Origin: Zygophlyctis sp. KS116
Taxonomy: Eukaryota; Chytridiomycota
Length of the DNA: 29,409 bases
Reading direction: 5' to 3'
NCBI GenBank assembly: GCA_054661495.1
Contig: BAAFSQ010000116.1
Coordinates: 1-29,409 of the forward strand
The position numbers and the translations under genes are program-made. Shown here one piece after another: positions 19,109 through 29,376 of this stretch. The notes below the pieces were generated by a model that worked only from the letters and a program-made list of their open reading frames with translations, was not told the origin of the DNA and did no database searches. The number at the start of each line of letters is the position of its first letter. The stretch's first letter is position 1.

Positions 19109-19404
19109 TAAAGTTTTTTGGTTTTTAAATGTTTGGACACTTGCCGATCAGGCCGATCAGTCAATCTTTTCAAGTCGATCTTTGGCGTCTGGCATCGTCT
19201 TTCGGCTGATTGGTCAATCCGGGATTTGCGGATTTGAGTCGGTTCATCGGGTTTCAAGGCATCTGATCTCCTGGATCCATTCGATTCTCTGGAAATCAAA
19301 ATTTTTACAGCTGGATCTAGATCTCTGAATGCAGGAGAATTTATAGATTATCTTTGAAACAAAAATTTTATTATAATAATCTTTTAATCATTTGCCTACA
19401 AGAA
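19109..19404. other. GC-richer intergenic region upstream of family A copy 5
   Basis: These 296 bp are notably GC-richer than the rest of the window over about 19140-19290, with repeated GATC and CGATC. On the - strand the segment is open for 63 codons with charged composition but no ATG, ending exactly at the copy 5 start. It is most likely promoter or 5' leader. A copy of TTATAATAATCT lies at 19371-19382, just past the CAP gene. Confidence 0.45.
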
Positions 19405-20333
19405 CTAGTATGCTGATTTACCAACAACTCGAATATCCAATCTCTGTCCTACAAAGTTACCTCTACTAATTACTTTAATTAAACTTACGGTGGGTCATAA
19501 TGACAGACCATGTATCTAGTATTTCTGTTATCGGCATAAGCACAACCTAATCTAACAGAAGAAGGCCAAGCCAACTAGATCTTTAAAAATATTAATATTA
19601 CCTGTGTAAAGTGGCCATAAGCACTAAAATCTCCTTCTCCAATCTTTTCGTTATTATATAAGCTGTATTCATTGAACCATGCATCAACTGCAGAAAAACA
19701 GCTGGGATTACCATTTGTGTTTGAATAAAGATTTTCACCAGATTTAGAATGTTTGAGTCCGAAATTCACATCCGCTAAATGTATTGCCCAATTATTGGCA
19801 TCTCTTGCCAACTCACTACTCCAGGAATAGCTACTGATTTTTGTTTTATCAGTAATTTTTTCCAACATTCCTCGGTACTTGTTGTGCTGATTTAAGCAGC
19901 CCCAAGCCCAGTTATTCCTATCTGTTCCGGCATTGCCAGTGTTTCCGGCATTGCCAGTGTTTCCAGTGTTTCCAGTGTTTCCAGTAGTGCCAGTGTTTCC
20001 AGTAGTGCCAGTGTTTCCAGTACCACCAGTGTTTCCAGTACCACCAGTGTTTCCAGTACCACCAGTATTACTAGTAGTCCCATTGGTAGTAGTATTACCA
20101 CCAACTCCAGGATTAGTTGTGTTATTGGTAGAGTTTGTTGAAGGACCATTGTCTATGGGTATCAAATCAAAGATTTGAGTTGCATCATTATAATTCTTTT
20201 GGAATTTAGCTCTCGGGGAATCCCAAGTGGCAGTAGATAAAATCAGTCCTATCATAGACAACAGGAGACAAACAATAAATGATATTATATATGGTTTCCA
20301 TTTTAGATTAATATGCTGTTTTAGCTGCAGCAT
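19405..20333 (-). CDS. Membrane-anchored CAP (SCP/PR-1) domain protein with a Gly/Asn/Thr stalk
   Basis: The protein has 291 residues in exons 20333-19602, 19574-19489 and 19462-19405; the introns are 27 and 26 nt. A signal anchor at residues 15-35 (YIISFIVCLLLSMIGLIL) follows a short basic N-terminus, so the rest is outside the cell or lumenal. Residues 60-140 are a low-complexity NTG/NAG stalk with potential N-glycosylation sites. The CAP domain (about 145-290) shows CLNQHNKYR, ELARDANNWA, LKHSKSGENLY, AVDAWFNE, GHFTQ, RLGCAYA and YDPPGNFVGQ. CAP proteins bind sterols or lipids and are common at fungal surfaces. The last intron ends in TAGTAG, giving two in-frame acceptors; the second restores the canonical PPGN. 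Confidence 0.9.
19927..20070 (-). repeat. Coding minisatellite in the CAP stalk
   Basis: Tandem units of 9 and 15 bp based on CCAGTGTTT and CCAGTACCA (+ strand) encode the NTG, GGT and NAG repeats of the stalk. They are regular enough to make long open frames on other frames and strands, which are shadows. Such repeats change copy number easily. Confidence 0.85.
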
Positions 20334-20399
20334 TTTATGTTCTTTCAGACGGCCAATAACGCCACCATTTCTATTTTTAGAGTTATTGCTTATAATAAT

Positions 20400-22915
20400 C
20401 TATTCGTCTATTTTTGCAACTTGATCATTCTTGCGCTTATGTTTCTGTCGTTCTTTTTTAGGGGGGCTTGAGCGTTCTTGAGATGGTTCCCGAATAAAAG
20501 GCTGAAGTTTCGGACTCGAAAGAGAAAATGCAGGGGGTTCCTGAGATCTGCTTTTAGATTCAAATTTATCTTGTTCTTTTGATGATATAGCATGCTCTAA
20601 TGATATTCCCTCTGGAAGATCAACTTTTTTTTTGATTATATACTTTTTGGGCTTTTTTGAGGTTTCGAGTTCTTCTAAATGCATATCTTTCGGGCTTTTC
20701 ATATCACCAGATTGAAGAGAAAGTTTCATTAAAGGTATATCATCCACTATGTTTTCACTAGCCCCAGAAATATAATACACATCATTTTGGAACTTGGCGT
20801 TATGAGGTTCAATTGTGGATTCCAAAATCTCATCCGGCTCTTCATCGTCTGAAAAGTAATCCTCTAATTTCAAATCGATTGAGAAATCTTCATAAATCCA
20901 TTTGTCTATATCAATCTCTGAAGGCTTTAAGACTAGATTTTGTGCATGGGGTAAAATAGGATTTAATTCTTCTTGGAATATAAATCGTGCATTGTAGTGA
21001 AGGAATAATAGTGCTTCTTTCCAAGAACTCATTTTTGAAGCTCTTTCTGAAAGTTCGCGCAATATAAATATGAACTGTGAAGCCTAGCTTTTATGAAAAT
21101 ACGAGTACTTACTCTCTGTTGTACTTCTAAATATTCAGATCCACAAAAATTCCGTAAATGATCAGTATATAGCTTGCAAATTGATTTAAAATCTATCTCA
21201 CTTTGTATAGCTCCAATCCAAAATGAAAACAATTTAAACGATGATTGAATAAATACCCCTTGAATTTCACATGTTAAATTAGCCAAATTTTCATTGGTCA
21301 GAATCAAAAAAGCATTCATAGAAGTGGGTACAAATTGGGGATATTCACCAATTATAAATCCAGCGGCGACAAAAATTTCAAGATTGAATATATCTTTTGT
21401 CTCTTGATCCAATAATTTCAGCTTAAAATTAGATATAATTCAAAAACTTACTAGTTGAGTTATAGCATATTCACGAATCTCTGGAACTCTTAAAGTGATA
21501 TCAATCATCAAATCCGACAATTTATGACCCAGCGCCAATCCTGATACCTTGGAGAGCTCTATAAGTATCTCAATAATCCATTCAAAATCTTTTGTGAGAG
21601 AAATAAGTTGTACCTTCTACGTATTCAAATGTATCTTTAGCAATTATTTCAAGGATACAGCATGCCGCATTTGTCCTGTAATCATTACTTTCTTCTACAG
21701 AGCTAGATCCCAATTCGTCTCTTGAAAGAAGAACATGAGCCATTAATTTCTGAGTTAAATCAAGAAAGTTTTCATGGATCACCATCCGTGGAATCAATCC
21801 CAGCGCACTCGATGAAACCGATAACTCTCCATTTTCCAAGGATCTAATAATACTATCAGTAAATAAGCTTGCGATCTCTGGTCTTATATCCAAAAGATCT
21901 TTTAATGTTGCTAAACCAAGAACATTCAGATTTACATCTTCTACTGAAAGAAGCATTTTTAGCTTTTTACAGATTAATTCAAGTAAAAATTCTGTTGAAT
22001 TCTCTACCTGTGATTCTTTTGTACCAATAAATCCACCAAGAATTACTGTCCTTATACATACATGCAATAAAGACAACGCATTCGTATTTTGAATTATATC
22101 AGATAAAATATCAGCTAATTTTCTTATTAAACGAGGCTCAATCAGCGTAAAAGAAACAAACTAGAAAATTACCAAAGAAAGTTATACCAATTTAACAATT
22201 TTCAATCGTATCCAGACAGATGTACTTGATTTCAACAATTGGAAGAATTTAGGAGCAAGAAACAGATAGGATTTTGGGTGCCTTGTTCCTAATTCCACAA
22301 TCACGTTAACAGCAGTTGAAACAACAGTAGGATCAGGATCATCAAGTTTATCTTTTAAAAGTGGAAACGCTTGTTGCAATGATTCTGGATAGTGAACAAA
22401 CATTCTAAATAAGACAAGAATTGATCTTTTCCTTATACCAGGGGATGAATGTTTTAACATACCAATAAGTTCCACGGTTAAATCTCTTGCCAGATCGTGA
22501 GAAACTATTTGTGCGAGTGAGTGCAAGGCAATGCAAGACTCTGCATACATATTTGAGCTCAAGTCCTTCTTGATCAAGTTAGTAGTGAGCATCAGAACCG
22601 GATTTGGCATGTTAAAAACAAATGTAGCGCATAAATAACCAATTCTCTAATTTGGGTAAATTTAATGATTACCTTTTTCTGCAAATCACTACAAGCCATT
22701 AGTTCCACCACATGAAAAGCTGCCCAACTCATATCAAATCCTAGCATATGGAGGTAGCTTAGCTTTGCAACTGCTTCTGCCTTGAGAGCCAAATCATCAG
22801 ATTTAATTTCAGTTTGTATTTCCCTTAAACATTTTGATATAAAATCCTGTTCTGTATGAGTTTTAGCACTTGATCGCAGTCCTCTGATTAGATCTGTAAG
22901 AGTTTTCTCAAACAT
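20400..22915 (-). CDS. AP3D1: AP-3 complex, delta (large) subunit
   Basis: The protein has 792 residues in six exons: 22915-22673, 22646-22188, 22160-21614, 21588-21452, 21421-21113 and 21083-20400. The introns are 26, 27, 25, 30 and 29 nt. The adaptin HEAT-repeat trunk matches AP-3 delta from the start (FEKTLTDLIRGLRS, KLSYLHMLGFDMSWAAFHV, RIGYLCATFVF, MLTTNLIKKDL) through FEWIIEILIEL and EVQQRASQF. The C-terminal 200 residues are an acidic then strongly basic linker ending in Lys-rich clusters; no folded ear is seen. It is shorter than human (about 1150) or yeast Apl5 (932). AP-3 sorts cargo from Golgi or endosomes to vacuole or lysosome. The start is the ATG at 22915, 57 bp from a divergent gene. 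Confidence 0.94.
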
Positions 22916-22972
22916 CAAAACGTGTGCGTTTAGCTTGCGGAGACTTCAAAATCACAGCAGTTGTTGCATTTA
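22916..22972. promoter_or_regulatory. 57-bp divergent promoter, AP-3 delta / DUF155 gene
   Basis: Only 57 bp separate two divergent ATGs, so both core promoters and 5' leaders must fit here. It includes GTGTGCGTTTAGCTTGCGG. No known site is recognised. Confidence 0.45.
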
Positions 22973-24370
22973 ATGGCATCGTTTCCACCACCGACAGATA
23001 TGAATAGACGCTCTTACTCTGCAAATGCTCTATTACAGGAGAATGCAAACTCCACTACCCGCAACAAAACTAATCTAAGAAGCACCAAAAACACTGAGAA
23101 ACTCGTCATATTCCCATCTGTTCAACCAAAGAAGAATTTAAATGATTCTTTCAAGGCTGCAGATGCTGCTTTTAATGTTTTTGACACATTAAACGAAAAT
23201 CAAATGACAGATGCTGAGAAAATGTCAAAGGAGAATCGAAAGGATCATCCAAGAGTCAGTTCATACTGTTTAGGAAATGGTTTTAATTTAGATGAAATAT
23301 CAAGGTAAATATTTGCTCAAGAATACAAGCATTAAAATTTTCTTTGGCTCTGAAAGAAATGATCAAAGCATCATGCTTGGTTATCCAAATATTTACATTT
23401 TAGTTTTGTTACAAGCTCACATTCAGTTTTTGTAAAAACCTGGGACGAATGCCTCTACGTTGTCTATGAATATTATTTAAAGACAATATTATTTAGTCCG
23501 GAATTATCTCAAAATTCACGGGCTCAGACTTCAAATGTTTCTCAATCTTTGGAAAATTTGTATACTGAAAGAGAGTCAAGAACAGAGTATTTTGGTATAT
23601 TGCAATCTCAAGATGATCATTATCGTCCAGCAGATTGGGCGCATGGCATTCCGAAATGGATGTTAAGAGGAGAGATTTTCATATTTGACTATGGAGTCGT
23701 GGTGCTTTGGAATTTCACTGAAAGTGAAGAAAGGAAGGTTTTATCAACTTTACTGAATTTCTGTAATCGTCCAATCAATAATACGGATCTACCAATGGAA
23801 GATATGAATTATCAATATGATTTGTTTAGCAGTAATCCGCCAAGAATGTTTTCAGATATGATCACTCTAAAAAGCTCAAGTCCTCTAATTAAATTGACAA
23901 TTTCGCATGCACTGGCTCAATCAGTAAAACTTAGTTATTTTGAAGATGTCATGGATGCAACTATTGATAGCACTTATAAACTTCCAAAGATGATGGAAAA
24001 ATATGGCAAAGTTAATATGACTCGAAATGATATAATGAAACTAGTTGGGCATCTTTTTGGACTTAAGATGGATGTGAATCTCATATCGAACGTATTGGAT
24101 ACCCCAGAATTGTTCTATTCTGAGCCAGAGCTTAAGAATTTGTATAATGCAATCCGTGAGTATATGGAAATTTCTCAAAGAGCAACAGTTCTCAATACTA
24201 GAGCAGATATTGTATCGGATTTATTAGAGATGCTTTCCGATCACTTAAACTTAAATGAAATGACTTATATAACTTGGATAATCATCCTACTAATTTGTGC
24301 AGCTGTAATTATAGCTATTGGTGAAGTGTATGTAAAATATTTACGCCTCCTAGCTGGAATGGACGACTGA
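22973..24370 (+). CDS. DUF155 membrane protein (RMD1/RMND1 family)
   Basis: The protein has 432 residues in exons 22973-23304 and 23404-24370. The family hallmarks are RVSSYCLGNGFNLDEI, then WDECLYVVYE, MLRGEIFIFDYGVVVLWNF, the helical SHALAQSVKLSYFE segment, and near the end one membrane helix (TYITWIIILLICAAVIIAIG) followed by a short tail. The N-terminal 90 residues are polar and disordered, unlike a clear mitochondrial leader, which points to the cytosolic RMD1/Sif2-like branch. The intron at 23305-23403 is 99 nt, the only long one in the window. Splicing it out leaves the right spacing (14 residues) between NLDEI and WDECLY. Roles in the family are poorly known (sporulation, organelle tethering, mitochondrial translation for RMND1). 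Confidence 0.88.
23305..23403 (+). other. 99-nt intron with the potential to fold into a long hairpin
   Basis: This intron has GTAAAT...TTAG ends and three nested perfect stems: 23305-23315 (GTAAATATTTG) with 23386-23396; 23326-23332 (CAAGCAT) with 23373-23379; and 23339-23345 (TTTCTTT) with 23353-23359. The first stem starts exactly at the donor G and ends 7 nt before the acceptor. No other intron in the window exceeds about 34 nt. It could be a hosted small RNA, a mirtron-like hairpin, or a structure that brings the splice sites together. Confidence 0.6.
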
Positions 24371-24375
24371 TACGT

Positions 24376-27300
24376 TTATTTGACTCTAAGAACTCCTCTA
24401 ATTCGCATAATAAAAACTAAAAACTGATTTTGATATTCCTTGGGGATTAAAATAACAATTTACCGTGAAGTATTTCAAAGTTCTGTTGGTGCCATAAAAG
24501 TCTCCAAAACCCATGGACAGCTTCCCATCTCTAATATCATTGTGTTGCAACTCTGCAACTTGCATCATAATCTTTGTGAGAGCATGAAATTCAATAGAAA
24601 GCTTCCCTTGAACATTCAAATCCCCATGTTGACTGAGAAGCTGTTGCACTAAATTACCAAATGTTTCCTATTTTTACTGAAACTATCTTTACCTGTCTTG
24701 CCATCGCTAATCCAAAAAGAGCATCGCCCTATGTAATCAACGAAAAAATTAAATACAGCATGAGAAACTAAGTCCGAATCGAAATCCTCAAACATAATAT
24801 ATTGAAACGTATGTTGCAAAAGAAAATCTAGCTGATTGACCATGAACTGCACTTTTTCTGGGCCTTTTTATAAATAAACAATTTTGAAATACCAAACTTT
24901 GTTATTTCAAACCACGCATGAAAACCAATAAATACTATAGCATCAAAAGCACAACTCGAAACGGAAAATACTGTATGTTTGATTCCGTAAACCAAGGAGT
25001 GTAAAAGGTTCGAGAGCAAGGATATGTCCATTTCCGGAAGCTTATCAGGGAAGTATTCAAATATTTCGGATACGAGAGCTATAAATTCTTTGCATAGTGA
25101 TGGATACTATATCATTAGCCGTCAAAATACATACTTCTAACATTGTAGGTGTAATTAGCGGTATAATAAGTCCTATTCCATTAAACATCAACTGGTAGAG
25201 ATTTGATTCCCCAAATTTCACCTGCCGCTGCATCAAAATTTGAGATTTGTCTATGGTCAATTCATTTTAAGTACCAAGGCCCTCGAATTCTCCGGTAATC
25301 AAACTTGTTAACATCTCCAAGACAGTTGATAAATCTTCAAAGAGCTCTTCTTCGTCGCATTTTCGGGTTCCACGTTTTCGGACTACAGTAAAATAAAAAA
25401 ACACTTACATGTTTCATTTTTTGTGTAAACTGCTAAAAGCCTCGAAATTCCAGAATAAAATACAGTTTTTTGATCTGGAGCCAACATTTCAAACACCTTT
25501 ATATGAATTTCTTGATATATACCATATTAGCAGCCAGGTGGGCGAAAATTCGCAGAACGTAAATTTCAAACTCTGGAAAGTTATGGTAAAGATCCAATAA
25601 TTTGATAAATGAATCAAAATGCTTTGCGCAAGCTTCGAAAATGGGGCTGGAATTAATCTCGTCCGCTGCCATACTGAGCCCATCATACATTTCCAATATG
25701 CCAACAATTTTTTCCATGAAATTCTGTTCTTTATAAACTGAGTTGAAATCAGGTCGTCCTATGAGAGCTGATAATTGTAACTAGTATTTTAGCGAATTGA
25801 TAAACTGCCTTACGTCAATGGCTCCGCTTAAACTTGTAAAATATGTGGCCCGTAATTCTGGGTTACCTGCATGGGTAGCTATATCCGCTATTGTTTCCAC
25901 TAATAAACTCTGTACGTTTGATGGCATATTAGAGATATTGTGAAGGAAAAATGTGACGAGATGGTTGAATTTTTCTACCGTAAGCAAAAACAAATATTTT
26001 ACCAGAAGTAAGCATTTGGTTTCGAGTCAAATTATTGAGTGAAAAGCATTTAAGACACATAATCAACTGGACTTTATAAACAAAATATCATACCTGACTG
26101 ACAATATCAGCTTCACTCGACCATGTACCCAAATTCTTGTGAATTTTTTCAATTAAATAATCAAGAACTTGTGGGCCCTCCCCAGGAGTACCGAATGTTT
26201 GAACTAAGGATTGACTATCGTAAAATTTGAGATTATTACCTGATAAATGGATAATCAGCTGTATCCATCATTAGATAAGTCCTGGACCAACGCTTGATAA
26301 ACCAAAAAACGGTCTCAACAAGTGCTGGACTGCAAATATCAAACTAATGGATAAATAAACAACACTATATCTTACCTTTGGCGTACCAGGTTCCACTGCA
26401 AGGGTCTCCAATAGATGAAGAGAAACCTTTGACAGTGTGATGACGGGATCCTCCTGAAAGCCACCTTGAGATTTGGAATATTTAAGAATCGACATTGGAA
26501 TCATTGGAGTTTCACCTATCGGCGGATCAGCCATAAAATGGCCAGTTAGCATCAAAAGCCAATGGATCTGCTCAAACAATATTGGGAAACGAGCATCTAT
26601 ATATTAAACCTTCAAAAAACGATTTACCATAATTTCCCATATTTAAAAGCTGATCCAAAAGTTCCACACGCGGAGCAAGCAATTCCAGCAGCTTTCCAAT
26701 GGATACATGCGGATTCATTCGGGCGATGAGGGCGGAGTTGGTTAAACTTTCCATATACATGTCTTGATCTTTAAATCCATGTTCGTCTTCCTCATTTTTT
26801 AAAGCATTAGATTCAGCAAATCGAAGAATAAAATTGATATAATCAATCCACAATGCAGATGATATATTCGAGATTAGAGAAAGAAGATTTGACATGGAAA
26901 AAGTTTTGATTTCTTGATTAGTCGCCCTATTTTGACTATCCAGCAAGTCAATATCCTGAATCAGAGTAGCCCAAACATCTAAAATATCGTCTAAACTTTC
27001 TATTAAAGGATCGTCCTCTTCTGGTGAGCAGAAAGAAATCACTAAAAGACTTGTTTTTCCCAACTCTTCTAGCAATCTGCTAAAATCAGGAATAGGCCCA
27101 AACTTGTCCAAGTGATGATTATGCAAAAGACGGGTTGTTATTTGAGTGATTCCCAACAATTCATCTTCATCAGTCGCATCTCTAGAAACAGATTTCCTTA
27201 AAAACCTAATTTCTTTAATAATCAAATCTTACATTGAGATCAACTCCAAGAGAAACCGAACAAATGCCGGTAAAAAAGTAGAATTTTCATCAAAACTATC

Positions 27301-28184
27301 TCCTGAAATACATGCCAATTGAATCAAACATTGCCTACTTTTATCTTTATCCCCAGCCAATAATAGTTGATGACCTTTAAAAACCAACTGGATTATTTCA
27401 CCTTGAGCAATCTGATCAGTCCATTGCTTTGGTAGTCCTATAGACCAACTACTAACATCATCATCAGATTTACTTAAAAACTGATTTGAAACCAATTCAT
27501 CTAAAACATTACTACTTAAAACTTGCCATGTACAAATTCCCAAGATAAAACCTTTTCAATAATCATGTAACATGATCGTAATAAAATTCTTTGAGAATCA
27601 GAATATTGTTGTACGACATTGTGCATCAGACCCAATACTCTACTAAAAACCTGCAACAATTTCTCTTGAAATATTTTACGAGTCAAAAAATGAAATTCTC
27701 TAGGAAGACCAACATTAGATGCCTTATCAGAACTAAATTCATTTAGTAGAGCTGAAATTATTGTAAGAGATGTAGCTTTAGCATGATCATCTTGATCTAG
27801 TAAATTATATAATAATCCTAAAAACTCTAGTCTCTCCTGCTCTGAATCATCCATCCAAGATCTTTTAGAGATGAGTGCCACAACCTGAGCAATTTCTTCC
27901 CGTACATAATGAACCATATCAATCCGTATCAGTTTAATCAATGATAATCTAATTTCCTGAAGAATACCTCTTGACTCTATTGCATAATGATTCATGGCCC
28001 AAGATCCCAACCCAGACGCTGCATGAAACTGTTGTATTGGAACATTTTGCATTTCCAAGACTTGCAGATAAAATCTATACACTTGATTTTCTAATCTTAG
28101 CGCTGAAAGATAAGATTCTGCATCAACTCTCTTTGATGGATCCGAGAGAGAAGAGCATGCATTCTCAAAAGTTGTAAAATTCAT
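24376..28184 (-). CDS. XPO4: Exportin-4
   Basis: The protein has 1122 residues in 17 exons (human XPO4 has 1151). Introns: 27501-27526, 27206-27232, 26597-26627, 26344-26375, 26215-26239, 26067-26093, 25975-26002, 25781-25813, 25497-25522, 25383-25408, 25251-25274, 25107-25134, 24864-24892, 24729-24756, 24668-24692 and 24439-24463. All are 24-33 nt and restore frame. XPO4 blocks run throughout: ALLNEFSSDKASNVGLPREF, EKVLSWEF, FEQIHWLLMLTGHFMADP, GETPMIP, FWFIKRWSRTYL, GDALFGLAMARQ and the final FIMRIRGVLRVK. It is a HEAT-repeat importin-beta superfamily carrier using Ran; animal XPO4 exports eIF5A and SMAD3 and imports SOX factors. Intron 1 is GC-AG. One exon is only 36 nt (24693-24728). The ATG is 3 bp after the kinase stop, in frame. 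Confidence 0.95.
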
Positions 28185-28187
28185 TTT

Positions 28188-29031
28188 TTATTCCTTCCTA
28201 TACCACTCACAATCTACAACTCTATGAATATCCCATCTCTGTACAGGATCAACATTCAAGAGTCCATTAAGAATCTCTAATAACCCTGAATATTTTGAAT
28301 TAGAGTCATCAATACTAGTAAAACTAGACAACTTTAACAGTATAACTCCTAGTCCCCACATATCAATTTTCATACCTTCTAATCTATTACTATATTCCAC
28401 TTCAGGAGGAGAAAATCCTGGAGAACCTTTATAATCTCTTGAATCCAAGACCTTGATCCCTCTAGAACTTGATCCAAAATCCAATAATTTTACATGATTA
28501 GAAGCATTAATTAGAATATTTTCAAATTTTAGATCAAGATGACAAATTAAATTTAAATGCAAATATAGTAAACATGATACAATCTGTTTAAAGATTTTAT
28601 AAACAGAATTATGAGATAGAATAGGATTTTTAGACAAGAAATCAAATAAATCCTAAAATTACTTTTTTTAAATTTACCATTGAATCTTTCAAAGTAGAAG
28701 TTATTATATAAAAATTCCAATCATCTTCCAATAACTCTTTAAAATCTATAATATTTGGATGATTTAATTTAGAGAGTATAGAGACTTCCAATGGAACCAT
28801 TCCCAATTTAGAATCATTAGTCCAAGACAAGAGAGGAATCCTTGTTTTTTTTAGAATTTTACAAGCAAATTCCATTGAATCCGTCTTTCTAGAGACAAGA
28901 AAGACTGTAGCAGAGGCTCCAATCCCTAATTCCCTATTTAGAGAGTAATCGTCAAGTTTATTAAAGAGATTGTTTAGAGTAAATGGATTATGTAATTCAA
29001 ATTCAATACTAGAATTTATAGATTGAATCAT
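28188..29031 (-). CDS. Serine/threonine protein kinase (CAMK-like, non-RD)
   Basis: The protein has 272 residues in exons 29031-28678 and 28652-28188, with a 25-nt intron. It is essentially a bare kinase domain: Gly-loop GIGASATVF (36-44), Lys58 in ACK, Glu82 in the alpha-C helix, catalytic loop HLDLKFEN with Asp158 and Asn163, DFG Asp176, and PPE in place of APE. The Arg before the catalytic Asp is Leu, so it is a non-RD kinase and probably does not need activation-loop phosphorylation. The layout resembles PASK/CAMK-type kinases but no regulatory domain is present, so the subfamily is open. The start is the first ATG; the frame is open for 11 codons upstream without an ATG. The stop is 3 bp before the XPO4 ATG. 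Confidence 0.85.
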
Positions 29032-29103
29032 GAGCTTATGTTTAGATAAAATTCTAGATCCCAACCGCTAAGATTGAGAACTCTAGAACTCTCTTTAGTA
29101 GTA

Positions 29104-29376
29104 TTACAGAGTCCAGATCAAGAGAATACAATTTATTCCTCTGATCCCATACACTACATATTCATCCATTTTAAATATCTCAGTCTCAGAATTCCAGGAT
29201 TTTGAGATTTTAGATAAAATTCCAGAAATATCACTAGCAACTCCAACTCCAGAATAGGAAATAGTAAAACCTTGTAAATCAGAGACAAGATATCCCTTTA
29301 CAATAGGATCTAAAGATCTAGAGTTTAAATTATGTAAATACATTGAATTTATTATTTCAGAAATTGAGAAATTCAT
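29104..29376 (-). CDS. Small roadblock/LC7-type protein, possibly LAMTOR5-like
   Basis: The protein has 90 residues in one exon with an ATG at 29376. The pattern helix, IVKGYLVSDLQGFTISYSG, helix (SDISGILSKISKSW), then alternating strands (EYVVYGIRGINCILLIW) fits the roadblock/longin-like fold. The SDLQG strand turn resembles LAMTOR5 (TDSQG), a Ragulator subunit that tethers Rag GTPases to lysosomes or vacuoles. Similarity is weak and based on pattern only. The end could be spliced, since a possible donor (GTATTC) lies near the stop, but the simple frame gives a complete fold. It is 72 bp upstream of the kinase. The last 33 bp of the window hold nothing recognisable. Confidence 0.5.
   Translation of the reverse strand: MNFSISEIINSMYLHNLNSRSLDPIVKGYLVSDLQGFTISYSGVGVASDISGILSKISKSWNSETEIFKMDEYVVYGIRGINCILLIWTL

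Noticed and set aside
19892-20178. Long open frames on both strands over the CAP stalk
   Set aside because: They are translations of the same 9/15-bp coding repeat in other frames and give Leu- or Pro-Val-rich nonsense; only the - strand frame joins a CAP domain.
23305-23403. Coding interpretation of the long DUF155 intron with two mini-introns
   Set aside because: Candidate donor and acceptor pairs inside it do not close the phase to the WDECLY exon, while removing all 99 nt does and gives the spacing usual for the family.
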